Notes: generated by a model not told the origin, from the sequence alone. Shown: positions 18,028 to 27,546, numbered from the stretch's first letter. The stretch: 64,000 bases of DNA from Arthrobacter sp. PAMC 25486 (GCF_000785535.1 NZ_CP007595.1:3494439-3558438), one strand, 5' to 3'. Made by a program: numbers and translations.

Positions 18028-21000
18028 TTAGAGCGTGGGTCCGACATGGATAAGGGGTTGGCGCACAATTGGTGCAGGCAGTGCAGCCACACCCTGTTCC
18101 AATGAATTGGATGGGTCTTCCATCAACGACTGAATAAGCCGCTGGAGGGAAGCTCGCTGCTCGGACTGCTCCCACTCATAGCTGGCTGGAACTGGACCAA
18201 GCGGATCTGTAGAAGTGGTGATTTCCCAGCAGTCACGGAAGATTGCGACCTCTCTGACAGCGGTGGCCCAACGGTCGGTCCTGACAGTGTGCCCGAGGAT
18301 TGTTTCCAACTCATTGACCCACGGAGCTCCTACGCTCAGTGCCTCCCTGGTTACGCGGTCGCGACGATTGATCGTGCGGGTGCGTACCTGGCTGATCATG
18401 TCCGCAAGGTCTGCATGCTCGGTGAAGAGCCTCTCATCAAGTACGTCTGGAGAAGCCTCCAAGGGGCCGTTGCTGACCGCCTGCCGAAGTCGTGCTTGAA
18501 CGACTGCCATGTGGTCTTGGGCGTCGCCAGGATGCCTCAGGGCACCTTCCAGAACTCGCTGAGCAGCGGAAGGGTTGCTGGCTATTGCACGTCGCCAGGT
18601 GGCAACCCCAGCGCCCCAAGACGGCGACTCCTGAAGGTGAGTCACGACGTCGGGCATCACCTTTGAGATGGCCGAGGTCAGGTTCTCAGCGGCGGCCAGT
18701 TGTGCAAGGTAGTCGTACTCGGCGGCAAGTCGTTGCAAGGTGTCACCCTTGGCGATTTCCGCCGCTCGAACCTCGTGGGCGGTACGTTCGGCTCCTTCAG
18801 CGGCCAGGACTTCGCCGAGAATCTGTCGCCAACTGGCGGTTGGTCCGCCCGCTTGCGGTTCGTCCAGGGCCGGGTTGGATTCGCACACGTAGGCAGTATT
18901 GCTGTTGCGGCCGCGTGTCATGCCGACGTAGAACAGCTCGCGGGTGAGGCAGCCTTGTGTCAGGACGATGTGGCTGGTGTCCACGGTGATGCCCTGGGAA
19001 CGGTGGGCGGTGGTTGCGTAGCCGAGTTCTGCGGAGGTGCCGAGATACACGTGGCTGAGGCTGATGGTGGCGCCGGTGTCCACGCGGCGGGCGGTGATGG
19101 TCCCGTCCCTGTGCGGCCGCTTGCTGATGCGCAGGAGGGTGCCGTTGCGGAGGTATTCACCGTTGCTATCGATCAACCTTCGGTTGTTCTTGCGGGCGAT
19201 GATGGTGTCGCCGCGGCCCGCGGTCAAAGCGTCGGCGAGGATGACGGTGTATTCGGCATCGACGAAGCCCGATTCAACGAGCTCGGCGTGGGCTCGCTCA
19301 TTCAGGGTGGTGACGGTTTCGTTGTCCGGGGCTATGAGGATGGATGATTTGCCGGAACGAAGGTCGGCGGACCATCTGCGGTAGGCATTCTCAACCATGT
19401 CCGTGTAGTCACCGTGCTGAATGCGCTCTTGTGTGGTGTACAGGTCGACGACGTCGATGATGCCTTCGCGCAGTTGGAGCGACGCCGGGCCTTCCCAACT
19501 GTGGGAGAAGCGGTGAATGGTGGTTAGTTCCACGGCCTTGCCGTCTCGGTGCATCCAGCCGAGCATTCCGCCGGCGTCAATTGCGTCGAGCTGGGCGGGA
19601 TCGCCCACCAGCAGGAGTTTGGCACCTGCGTCTCGGACCTGGTGGACCAGACCGGCGAGTTGGATGGTGGAGATCATGGACGCTTCGTCGATGATGACGA
19701 GCTGGTCCTTCCTGAACTGCCAAAGAGACTGCTGGAGGGACAAGGCTGCCAGTTGCGCTGCAGCGGCTGTGTGGCTGGTTCTTGGTATTGATTCCAATGT
19801 GTGGAACCGGTCGGCACGGTTGCTTGCTCCTTGTCCTACGCTTTCATAGAGCCACTTGGCGACGTTCTCTGCAGTGATGCCAAGTTCCTTTGCCAGAACT
19901 TCTGCGCTGGCTGCAGCGGGGGCCAGTCCGACGACGCTGCCCTCACCATGGGCGTATTCCCACACGGCCTTGATGGCAGCCATGGTGGTCGTTTTTCCGG
20001 CTCCGGCGGGGCCAACAATGGCGTCGAGCCTGTCGCCGCTGGCCAGCACGCTCTCCGCCGCGGCGAGCTGGTCTGGGGCGAGCCCGTAGCCGGCACGGTG
20101 GCGGTAGCTGACGAGTTGATCGATTGCTACGGCAGCGTGGACAGTGGGCCCGCCGGTGTCGTGCCTTGCGTCCAAGACGAACTGCTCATTGGCCAAGGTG
20201 CTGGCATCGGTGTAAAGACGGGCACCGGGGAAATCGAAGACTGTGTGGCCGGCGTATTCCAGATCGTCGGCAGCATTCACTGGGAGTCTGTATCGAGTGT
20301 CGTTGAGCGACACAGATTGGGATGCAGCCGCTACGGTGACCGAGTCGATGAGTCGGCGGCGATCCTCGGGGGTTTGGCAGCGGATGCCGGCGCAGATGCG
20401 TTCGGCCTCGGCAAGGAGGTTCCAGCGGTTCCAGGTCGCTCTGCGCTGGGCAACTCCATCCCTGACCATGGTGGCAACCGCATCATTCCATTTCAAGGAG
20501 ATGTCTGAAGATCTGACGGGGCGCTGCCTGGATCGTTGGATCGTATTCTCGATGACTGTCCTAGGGTTCTGGCCCGTGGCGATGGCACGCTGTTGCCAAC
20601 CGGCACGCAGTTCCATCAGCGGTCTCGGGGATTCGTCTTTGGGCTGTCGGGTCGACAGCGTGGCAATCTGGCGGAGCTTTGTGACGGTTGTGGCACTGGG
20701 CTTTCTGCGGTGCTCGCTTGTCGAGAGCTGGACAAGCCTGTCCGTTTCAGCGTTGATGAGCCTGCTCCGGTTGGAAAATTCCCGGATGAGCTCTTCGGTG
20801 ATTCCGGTCAATTCGAGACCTGAGTTGCGCCCCACGTCTATGTTGGGCCGGAAGTCTGCCTCCGTTCCGAGGAGCCGTTGGAGTTCGTCCAATAGCAGCC
20901 CGTTGTAGTGTTCGCTTGCGGCAACGACGGCCTTATAGAGCGTTCGGGAGTCGACGGTCGTCCACGCACCGTCACTACGGCGTTGAACCCGGTTGGCGAC

Positions 21001-21579
21001 GACCAGATGCGTGTGAAGTTGCGGGTCGCCGGCGCGGGATTCCCAGTGGTCGAATGCTGCAGCAACGGCACCTTTTGTGCCAACATGGGCAACCCCGTTC
21101 CGTCCTGTCCGTGTATGGAGGACCTGATCCTCGAGCCAGGCAAGCACGGATTCCACGGCGCGGTGGTGGGCTGCAAGGACTTGTTGCTGGATGTCTTTGT
21201 CAGCCAGAGCCCATAGGACAGAAACTGATTTGGGTACGCTGAATGTGAGGTCAAATCCGGCCACAGCATGGCGCTGTTGTTCTTCACCATTCCGGTGGGC
21301 AACGGTTGTTTGGCCGTGAGGTCGGCCAAGGACGGTCTGAGTGTCAGGATGCTGACCGAGTGAGAATACGGCTTTGGCGTCTGGTTTGGTGACTGGTTGA
21401 AGTAGCTTCCGGTCGATGCCGTTGAGGCCCCGGCCGAGCCACTGGCCTTGGGGTGTCCCAGCCTTGACGTAGTAACTGGTGGAGTCTCCCAGTGGTTTGA
21501 TGAGGTCATCCTGCATGGTGGTCTTGAGCAGGTATTTAAGCCCGGCGGTGGCCGTCAGCCGGGACAATGAGACAGTCAT
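18028..21579 (-). CDS. MobF relaxase (TrwC/TraA type) with helicase domain
   Basis: A 1,183-residue bifunctional protein that would nick oriT and unwind the transferred strand. The N-terminal relaxase domain has a tyrosine cluster (TSYYVKAG) and FDLTFSVPKSVSVLWAL, with the metal-binding DPQLHTHLVVANR (HxH) at about residue 187. The helicase domain has Walker A GPAGAGKTTT at about residue 522, Walker B VIIDEASM at about 626, GDPAQLDAIDAGG, and a C-terminal VDTSHIVLTQG segment of RecD-like helicases. ATG 21579 overlaps the upstream stop (ATGA), which decides it against longer forms. The operon faces the transfer genes, so the two halves of the module converge around 17.45 kb. Confidence 0.93.
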   Translation of the reverse strand: MTVSLSRLTATAGLKYLLKTTMQDDLIKPLGDSTSYYVKAGTPQGQWLGRGLNGIDRKLLQPVTKPDAKAVFSLGQHPDTQTVLGRPHGQTTVAHRNGEEQQRHAVAGFDLTFSVPKSVSVLWALADKDIQQQVLAAHHRAVESVLAWLEDQVLHTRTGRNGVAHVGTKGAVAAAFDHWESRAGDPQLHTHLVVANRVQRRSDGAWTTVDSRTLYKAVVAASEHYNGLLLDELQRLLGTEADFRPNIDVGRNSGLELTGITEELIREFSNRSRLINAETDRLVQLSTSEHRRKPSATTVTKLRQIATLSTRQPKDESPRPLMELRAGWQQRAIATGQNPRTVIENTIQRSRQRPVRSSDISLKWNDAVATMVRDGVAQRRATWNRWNLLAEAERICAGIRCQTPEDRRRLIDSVTVAAASQSVSLNDTRYRLPVNAADDLEYAGHTVFDFPGARLYTDASTLANEQFVLDARHDTGGPTVHAAVAIDQLVSYRHRAGYGLAPDQLAAAESVLASGDRLDAIVGPAGAGKTTTMAAIKAVWEYAHGEGSVVGLAPAAASAEVLAKELGITAENVAKWLYESVGQGASNRADRFHTLESIPRTSHTAAAAQLAALSLQQSLWQFRKDQLVIIDEASMISTIQLAGLVHQVRDAGAKLLLVGDPAQLDAIDAGGMLGWMHRDGKAVELTTIHRFSHSWEGPASLQLREGIIDVVDLYTTQERIQHGDYTDMVENAYRRWSADLRSGKSSILIAPDNETVTTLNERAHAELVESGFVDAEYTVILADALTAGRGDTIIARKNNRRLIDSNGEYLRNGTLLRISKRPHRDGTITARRVDTGATISLSHVYLGTSAELGYATTAHRSQGITVDTSHIVLTQGCLTRELFYVGMTRGRNSNTAYVCESNPALDEPQAGGPTASWRQILGEVLAAEGAERTAHEVRAAEIAKGDTLQRLAAEYDYLAQLAAAENLTSAISKVMPDVVTHLQESPSWGAGVATWRRAIASNPSAAQRVLEGALRHPGDAQDHMAVVQARLRQAVSNGPLEASPDVLDERLFTEHADLADMISQVRTRTINRRDRVTREALSVGAPWVNELETILGHTVRTDRWATAVREVAIFRDCWEITTSTDPLGPVPASYEWEQSEQRASLQRLIQSLMEDPSNSLEQGVAALPAPIVRQPLIHVGPTL

Positions 21580-22133
21580 TGTTCGGGTACCAGAGTGCTG
21601 GTCCGCCAGCCACGGCGCTGAAAGATCTCCTTCGTCGCCTTGTCGAGCGGGAGGCCCAGCCGCGAGCAAAGCTCAAACAGCCGACCAGCGATCTGCGTGA
21701 ACTCCTGGAAGTCAGCACGCTGGCTGTGGATGAGCCGGGCGTTCTCAAGCTGCAGCTCAGTAATTTGAGCTTTCAGTTCTGGGACTTCACAGGCGATGTC
21801 GACATTGATTGACGCAAGGTCCCGCAGACGTGTGCGTAGAACCTCGGTCTCCCGCTCATTCCTGTTGGCCTGAAATGCGAGTCGGTCCCGAGCCTTCCGT
21901 TCTGCTGCATCCAGTTGCATCTGGAACTTGACCGTCGTTGCTTCTAAGGTGGTGCGGTTCTCGATGACTGCAGATTCAAGCTGCGCTCGCAGTGTCTGGG
22001 TGGCGTCGGAGTGGTGCCGGGTTCGCCACTCTCGATCTCGGTGCCGGCGTGAGCAAGTGGGTGAACAGTATTTCTGAGTTGCTCGTCGTGGTTCAAAGGC
22101 GGTTCCGCACAGCCTGCAAATTGTGGTTTCCAT
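21576..22133 (-). CDS. Zinc-ribbon and coiled-coil relaxase accessory protein
   Basis: A 185-residue protein. Residues 6-30 hold a small zinc-binding pattern (CRLCG...YCSPTC, i.e. CxxC-x(n)-CxxxC), followed by a basic stretch and about 110 residues of heptad-like helix with many Glu, Arg and Leu residues. It starts the relaxase operon and overlaps the relaxase gene by 4 bases. Small DNA-binding proteins in this position often help a relaxase recognise oriT; that role is inferred from position and architecture. The proposed oriT hairpin lies 36 bases upstream of its start. Confidence 0.65.
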   Translation of the reverse strand: METTICRLCGTAFEPRRATQKYCSPTCSRRHRDREWRTRHHSDATQTLRAQLESAVIENRTTLEATTVKFQMQLDAAERKARDRLAFQANRNERETEVLRTRLRDLASINVDIACEVPELKAQITELQLENARLIHSQRADFQEFTQIAGRLFELCSRLGLPLDKATKEIFQRRGWRTSTLVPEQ

Positions 22134-22168
22134 GCCAGTTCATGGGGCAAAAGGGGATCAACGACGTG

Positions 22169-22200
22169 CTTGGCCGTCGTGCCGAAAACCGACGGCCAAG
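22169..22200. other. Candidate oriT hairpin
   Basis: A perfect 11-bp inverted repeat, CTTGGCCGTCG at 22169-22179 and its complement at 22190-22200, with a 10-base loop. It lies just upstream of the relaxase operon and has no T-run on either strand, so it is not a standard terminator. MobF relaxases bind a hairpin next to their nick site, and oriT is usually beside the relaxase operon. The flank at 22230-22330 is very G-rich on the + strand (many GGTGG units). Confidence 0.45.
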
Positions 22201-22379
22201 TCCTTGGATGCAAGACGTGTGAAGGATTTTTTGGTTGCGGCGGCATGGTGGGGTGGAGTGATTGGTTTTGGCGGTATCTGGCCGCGGTGGTGGATGCCGG
22301 AAATATTGGTGGCATGGTGGTGGTGTAGGGGTGTGTCGCCTGAAGTTTTCATGCAGCACTGCTTTCCCTGTTTGGGTGA

Positions 22380-22999
22380 TTATTGGATTGTGAGCCGGAG
22401 TCGTTCGATTTTGGTGGGCTTGAATCCTGACAAGTGGTGGTGGTCGATGATGACGACGATGGGACCTTGGGGATAGCCGAGGTCTTGGACGTATTCGCTG
22501 GCGGCCGCATGCATCGAGGCTGCCGTGGTGAGCAGCTGCCTCAGTAGCTTTTCGGAGCTGTCGAATCGGTCCAATTGCGGGGTATCGTCCGTGGCGCCAA
22601 ATAGTGTGGCTGCCATGGGTTCGTTGATACCGGGCAATGCGGCCAGGATCTGGTCCCTGAGCCCGCCGTGCTGCAGTCCGGCCAGGACCTCTGCCAACAA
22701 CTGGTCATGGGTGGGTTCGGTGGAGTGGTCAACAAGCTCCATCCTGAGCCAGTATGCCGCGTGCAGACTCTGGGCAGGGCGGATATGTGCTGCAGGGCTG
22801 CTTCTACAGCGTCGTGGACGATGCCGAAGTAGTGAGCGACGCGTTCAGCGTAGGCGATGAAGTCCGTGGGGCCGAGGGCTGTTCTTTGCCCCCGTACCTG
22901 ATGGCGTCGGCCGGGCTGCTGAATCTGATCGGTTCTATTGTCTTGCTCCTCTGTGTGGACCGTGGCCGAGTGTTCACGACCGCTTGTCCTGTTGGTGCC
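22380..22999 (-). pseudogene. Broken gene with DUF4192-like C-terminal part
   Basis: Two reading frames join into one plausible protein. The upstream frame, open from about 22999, encodes a segment with TDFIAYAERVAHYFG and VEAALQHISALP. The downstream frame encodes QSLHAAYWLRMELVDH and continues as a 120-residue open frame (22380-22742). Inserting one base at about 22770-22780 would join them. No usable start codon is seen in the upstream frame. The segment LLAEVLAGLQHGGLRDQILAALPG followed by an LFG and a later RFD-x(n)-LL pattern resembles the C-terminal half of the DUF4192 proteins at 28-32 kb; the resemblance is by eye and may be distant. The 120-residue frame alone could be translated from ATG 22742. 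Confidence 0.4.
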
Positions 23000-24017
23000 T
23001 CATGGCAAGAAGAGTCACCGCAGGTTGGTAGGGACCGGAGAGCACGCAGCGCTCTGGTTGCGTGGAGGTCCCACCCAGCGGTGATGGGGTCAAGAAGGCA
23101 CAACGTGGTTTGGTGTGTGTTCGTAGAGGTCCGTCGATCGGAACGCCATACTGGGTTGATCGATGGGTGCGGAGCGGGTGTTCCAACAGCTCAGAGGTGT
23201 CTTTGTTGTATACATATTCATGGTGCTGCCGGGGAATAACTACGTGACCGCCCGCCCGGAGCCCTGGAGCTAGTCGGTAGTGGCAGTTCTTGGGTGAAAT
23301 ACGTGCGAAGTTGAAGACCCCTCGATTGCGGGTGTGGTGGGTTTGAAGCGAGCACAGCTGAACCTACGGAGTGAGATGCCGTAGGAGACCCCATCGGACA
23401 GCGAGCTTGCCAGTACTGAGACCTTTCATACTGGTGTTGTCCGCGTGAAATAGTCGGATCAGTTCATCTCTTGGTGGTCAACATTGGGCTTGCAACACTA
23501 CAGTGCCGGTGATGTAGGTGGTTGCCTCGTGCGCGAGCTCTGTACCTGAATCGGGGCCAGAAAGGCTCCGAATTCATCGATGTGTTCCGCAAACGTACGC
23601 AACTAGTTTGTACCGAGTGCGGCCTGCCTCTTCGAACTGCAGACTTCACCGGAGGACAGCTCTGAGCATTTTGGACAGGAACCAGTCAACGCCCACGAGC
23701 TGGAGCATGCTTATTTGATTCGAACTGTGCCGTCCACTGAAGTGGCAATCTGCCATCTGGTGCCGGAATGAACACTGACCCGGCAGATGCAGGCTCCAGC
23801 GACAAATCCCCCAGATGAAGCTCTGCCCCGCTCTCGGGCCTTCTTTGAAACCCTCGCTGTTCCGCAGGATATGTCGGGTATTCCAATGCACAGTAAATTA
23901 TTCCCCAGTCAACTCCGAGGGCCAGATTCACGACTGCGACGCTTAACAACCTGCTGTAGCACCTTGTCCAACGGTCAACTGCACTAAGCTGACAAGCGAA
24001 CGCCAACCAGATACATT
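23000..24017. other. About 1 kb with no supportable gene
   Basis: Open frames here are short, overlap on both strands and lack recognisable domains or ribosome-binding sites. The longest, 23686-24027 on the - strand (113 residues), matches nothing I know. The stretch separates the relaxase-side debris from the restriction-modification pair and looks like decayed sequence. Confidence 0.4.
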
Positions 24018-24839
24018 TTGACAACACCAGCGGGGGACCAATTGAGTGGACAACACACAGACCTGAAAAATTATCCTGAACTTCAGCAATGCCTGCTCGA
24101 TATGAAGACTGATTTTTGGGCGGACCCGGAAGTAGCTGTCCGTAGCCAGTCGTTCATCAAGACATTTCACAGGTACATTGCGGAAGAACTTCGCAGTCGG
24201 CTTACAGCTGCAGCCTCCAAGAAACATGGAATCAAGGTTGTCGAAGAGGCAAAAATTTTTGGGTCGTTCAAATCCAAGGATGTCGACGTCGCAGTGATTC
24301 ATCCGACCAACGGCCCCCTGATGCTGATTGGTGTGCGGAGCCAGATGAGCTCCGTGGGAAAAAATGTGTTGACCTACTACCAAGACATAGTTGGTGAGTG
24401 CATAAGTTTGCAAGAACGTTTCCCGATGACGACAATGGGTTACGCATATGTCCACCCGTTGGAAGTCACTCCGTGGCTAACTAAAAAGAACGTGTGGACC
24501 AAAGCTGAAACGCCCAACCATGCGCGATATGCCCGTATGTATGCATCTATAGGCGAGCGTGATGATCGGCTTTATAAGCACTTGACTGGCTCTTACGACC
24601 AATTCGCATATTCGGTGGTGGACTTCGAATCCGATCCCATTCGCTTAAGAGATGATCGAGTAAAACTAGCGGTCCCGGAGATGGACTTGTCGATCATAAC
24701 GTTTGTCGACCGAATGATAGATACCTTTCTTCGGCGTAACATTTGGATGAGTGACATATTTGTGCAGCCCAATCTTCAAGTGGCTTCACTTGAGGCAGAT
24801 GCTGATGACTCGGAACTCGATAGCTTTCTTGAAGACTAA
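24018..24839 (+). CDS. Putative restriction endonuclease partner of the adjacent methyltransferase
   Basis: A 273-residue protein. The central region at about residues 78-115 reads FGSFKSKDVDVAV, then PLMLIGVRSQMSSVGKN and YYQDIVGECISLQERFP. The acidic DVDVAV strand followed by a GVRSQ strand resembles the PD-(D/E)xK nuclease core, with Arg in place of the usual Lys, so catalytic competence is uncertain. It converges on the methyltransferase gene with a 4-base overlap of the 3' ends, a common layout for type II restriction-modification pairs. This gene and its partner are visibly more AT-rich than the conjugation genes, suggesting separate acquisition. No family was recognised outright. Confidence 0.6.
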   Translation: MTTPAGDQLSGQHTDLKNYPELQQCLLDMKTDFWADPEVAVRSQSFIKTFHRYIAEELRSRLTAAASKKHGIKVVEEAKIFGSFKSKDVDVAVIHPTNGPLMLIGVRSQMSSVGKNVLTYYQDIVGECISLQERFPMTTMGYAYVHPLEVTPWLTKKNVWTKAETPNHARYARMYASIGERDDRLYKHLTGSYDQFAYSVVDFESDPIRLRDDRVKLAVPEMDLSIITFVDRMIDTFLRRNIWMSDIFVQPNLQVASLEADADDSELDSFLED

Positions 24840-26686
24840 CTCTTGGCGTTGCGCCAATGAGCTAATTTTTCGACGCCCTCCCAGATTGAATCTTTGGCAT
24901 CTTTTCCAATTACATTAGAGATGCTCTCGTCACCAAGTGCATAGGCGCCTAGCGGTTTTTTATCCAGAAGTGACAAGCTTAGACGATTCGGATCTATGGC
25001 TTTGGTTGCTGTTCTTGTCAGAACTTGAATCGAATCAGCTTCATTAGGTACAGCGACCATTACGCCACCACCGAGAGAATGAACCTGGAGTTCACTACTG
25101 AGCAACGTTAGAGCTGAGTACCAGGAAGCCGCAAACCCAACAGCATCCTCTCCCTCTCTTAGGTACCCGCAGAGGATGCTGTTGGATGCTGCCCAGCCTC
25201 CGTCGTTTATATACAGGCGTGGCGTTTCACTAAAAACTGTCAAGAGGACATCTGGAATCTTGACTCCAGGGACCCGGTACCATGGATTCCGAATCTTGCA
25301 TTTGTAGCCTTCATTTACCTTGGACTCTTCGCCCTTGCTTACGTATGAGAGTTCTCCTGCGGTAAGTGGACCTGACGGGAGCCAAAGGAATTGATCATTG
25401 TCCAGTTCACTAGTTCTAAGCGACGCTCCGCTGAGTTGCCTAGTATTAACGGCCGAAGATCGGAGTGAGGTCTCAGGGATGTTATGGAGCTCAATTTCCC
25501 TGCGTGAAGGGTGAAAGAATTCTTTGTTTCCTGAGACGTATCCGATGTTGAATTTCAGTCGGGACTTGGCTGCGGTTGAGTATTTTATGAGTTCGTGATA
25601 AGCGTCGGCGGAATCTGGCGAAAGGAGTGCTTCCTGAAAAACCCGATCACCAGAAACAATGCGATCTAAGTCCAGAACTTTATCGTTAGATACATCCAGT
25701 GGATCGTATTCAGCGATCGATTCGTAAGCACTAAATTTTATTGAATTGGTGGAACGGCCTTTTTCATCTGCTAACAATATCAGAACGTTTTGCAATATTT
25801 CTGGAAAAATACGTTGCCGGAACCGCAGTATTCTGATATTTCCAAAATTCTCACCGAGAAATTTCCACAACGGCCTGGCGTATCGTACGTAGGTGAAGTC
25901 CAAGGGCAGCACGAAAGCTAGCCTGCCGCCCATCTTAAGTTCGGACGTTGACTTCGCGACGAATGGCATCCACACGCTCCCTGCCGGATCCATAGGTGCG
26001 CCCATGGCTTTCTCCGTAGCGCGCAATGCATTGGTGGCCTGGTTCTGATCAAGTGCCCTGATTCGGACGTAGGGGGGGTTGCCAACGACAGCGTTAACAG
26101 GAGGGTGCTTGGATGTAAGGAAGTCTCCGACGTGCAATTCTGAACTATCAATTAGGCCAGCTTCCACGGCCCCCTGTGCCGTAGCGGGATCAATTTCCGA
26201 GGCCCGGACATGCGGCACCGGCCAATTCTGTGTGTTCGCGTGCTGTTGGATGGCCCTAAGAAATGAGCCATCACCGAGGCTGGGCTCCAGAACCGTTTCG
26301 CTTGGGTCGCGGAGCGCCCATTCAACCATAAGATTCGTTGCGTCGGACGAGGTGAAATACGAGCCGAGTCGTCGTTTCTCAGTCAGCGTCATGGTCATGA
26401 GTGGCAATTTCTTTTCTGTCTTACGTGCCCGAATGGCTGCGTCCAATATCCGAATATCTTCTTCTCGATATACGTTTCCATGCATCGTTCCAATTGGTTG
26501 TGGCATCAGCGACGGGACTCCTTGCGAGGATGTTTTTGCCCGGGTAGCCCACACTCTAAATGTGCTGACATCCACACCAAGGAGTGCGGCGGCACGTCGG
26601 TTGTCGACGAGTCCCTCCATGGGCTCCAAACTACTTCGCTGGGTCATATGACAACTGTAACAGTTCATTTCATCGCTCTCGAGCAC
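24836..26686 (-). CDS. N6-adenine DNA methyltransferase with N-terminal HTH
   Basis: A 616-residue protein at most. After a short leader, residues about 27-70 form a helix-turn-helix-like segment (NRRAAALLGVDVSTFRVWA). The catalytic domain follows, with SAM-binding motif I VLEPSLGDGSFL and motif IV VVGNPPYVRIRAL (NPPY), typical of Eco57I-like adenine methyltransferases. The C-terminal half is probably the target-recognition region. Starts at GTG 26686, ATG 26668, ATG 26647 or ATG 26620 are possible and none has a convincing ribosome-binding site. A perfect palindrome lies between the second and third options, so the shorter forms are credible. It would protect DNA from the nuclease encoded convergently. 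Confidence 0.85.
   Translation of the reverse strand: MLESDEMNCYSCHMTQRSSLEPMEGLVDNRRAAALLGVDVSTFRVWATRAKTSSQGVPSLMPQPIGTMHGNVYREEDIRILDAAIRARKTEKKLPLMTMTLTEKRRLGSYFTSSDATNLMVEWALRDPSETVLEPSLGDGSFLRAIQQHANTQNWPVPHVRASEIDPATAQGAVEAGLIDSSELHVGDFLTSKHPPVNAVVGNPPYVRIRALDQNQATNALRATEKAMGAPMDPAGSVWMPFVAKSTSELKMGGRLAFVLPLDFTYVRYARPLWKFLGENFGNIRILRFRQRIFPEILQNVLILLADEKGRSTNSIKFSAYESIAEYDPLDVSNDKVLDLDRIVSGDRVFQEALLSPDSADAYHELIKYSTAAKSRLKFNIGYVSGNKEFFHPSRREIELHNIPETSLRSSAVNTRQLSGASLRTSELDNDQFLWLPSGPLTAGELSYVSKGEESKVNEGYKCKIRNPWYRVPGVKIPDVLLTVFSETPRLYINDGGWAASNSILCGYLREGEDAVGFAASWYSALTLLSSELQVHSLGGGVMVAVPNEADSIQVLTRTATKAIDPNRLSLSLLDKKPLGAYALGDESISNVIGKDAKDSIWEGVEKLAHWRNAKS
26653..26665. promoter_or_regulatory. 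Perfect 13-bp palindrome at the methyltransferase start
   Basis: AACTG-TAA-CAGTT on the + strand, 6 bases upstream of ATG 26647 of the methyltransferase. Several restriction-modification methyltransferases repress their own gene through an N-terminal HTH that binds such a site. The HTH-like N terminus here makes that an attractive hypothesis. Confidence 0.45.
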
Positions 26687-26997
26687 TTTGGGTGGTGAGA
26701 CAAAACCCGTCAGAACTCCACCGGCGAACCAGAAAAGGTACCGCTGCTTTCTCAGAAGAAATCACCCACACCGACACGTGTTCCTCGCCGGTTGCCGCAA
26801 AGTCTCGTCACAGGAGCCGTGGTTGTTCTGCGGGCCTGTATTGGGAGCTCGCCGTTGACTAACGTGTCGAGGTTTGGGGCTGGCTAGGAACTTGCGTGGA
26901 GCATGGTTCTAAAACGGAGGCCTCAATGTCATGTCAAATTATTCGACTCTCGCCTACGAATTACGGATGGCTTCTATGGGTACTTTCCGTCCATGGT
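26687..26997. other. Intergenic, nothing recognised
   Basis: Presumed promoter region of the methyltransferase plus unassigned sequence. No open frame with a recognisable domain. Confidence 0.4.
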
Positions 26998-27096
26998 CTA
27001 TGCCCAGGGTGCGAGGATGCTGGCGCTGGCTATTTGATCACTGAGTTGGGCGAGTCGATAGATGAGGTCCGCTTTAAGCGGGAGCTGGAAGCATTG
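26998..27096 (-). pseudogene. Orphan 3' tail of a third DUF4192 gene
   Basis: Read on the - strand, 26998-27096 encodes DQCFQ, then YRLAQLSDQ and SILAPWA followed by TAG. This aligns without gaps to the C terminus of the intact DUF4192 protein at 31044-32102 (RQCFQ, YRLAQLSDQ, GILAPWA). Homology stops abruptly at about 27096. The + strand frame 26896-27108 is a shadow of this remnant. Confidence 0.7.
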
Positions 27097-27546
27097 GTCA
27101 CCGATTAAATTCCGGGACTCGACGTTTTAGACACGAAATGCCCATCTTCTAGTACAAAAGTGCGAGAACTTAGTATTACTCAATGTTGCAAATAAGTCAC
27201 ATGGAAGCATGCCGAAACGGCCTCTTGTTAGTTACGCGAGAGCCGTTGGTGCGCATCCGACAGAACCCCAGCCAAGGGGTTTCTGAACTTTCATTGTGGC
27301 CCAAGTTACAAAGTGGGCGAATTGCCGTTCTATGGCCGTGCTAGATTTCAGGAAGGCCCTGGTGGGGATAACCAGCCAAGGCCTGTTCTTGCCCATTTGC
27401 CCTAGAGAACGGCATGGCCAAAGCGTCACTCGCGGACAGCCTCAGCAGCCAGAAAAGCGGGTGCGGAAATCGTGCTATTGTCTTCCTTGCTGATGCAGCG
27501 ATTGCCGATTCAACCGAGAGGGGGAATCGCAGTCCTGTTGTTGCCT
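27097..27546. other. Intergenic before tRNA-Leu
   Basis: No gene recognised. It presumably holds the tRNA promoter, but no convincing -35/-10 pair was found. Confidence 0.35.

Noticed and set aside
19801..20508. 235-residue + strand frame inside the relaxase gene
   Set aside because: Antisense shadow of conserved relaxase/helicase sequence.
22743..24017. Several 60-110-residue frames on both strands
   Set aside because: They overlap each other, lack ribosome-binding sites and domains, and lie in sequence that looks decayed, apart from the frame-joined remnant reported separately.
26896..27108. 70-residue + strand frame
   Set aside because: It is the complement of the DUF4192 3' remnant; similar shadow frames occur opposite both other DUF4192 genes.
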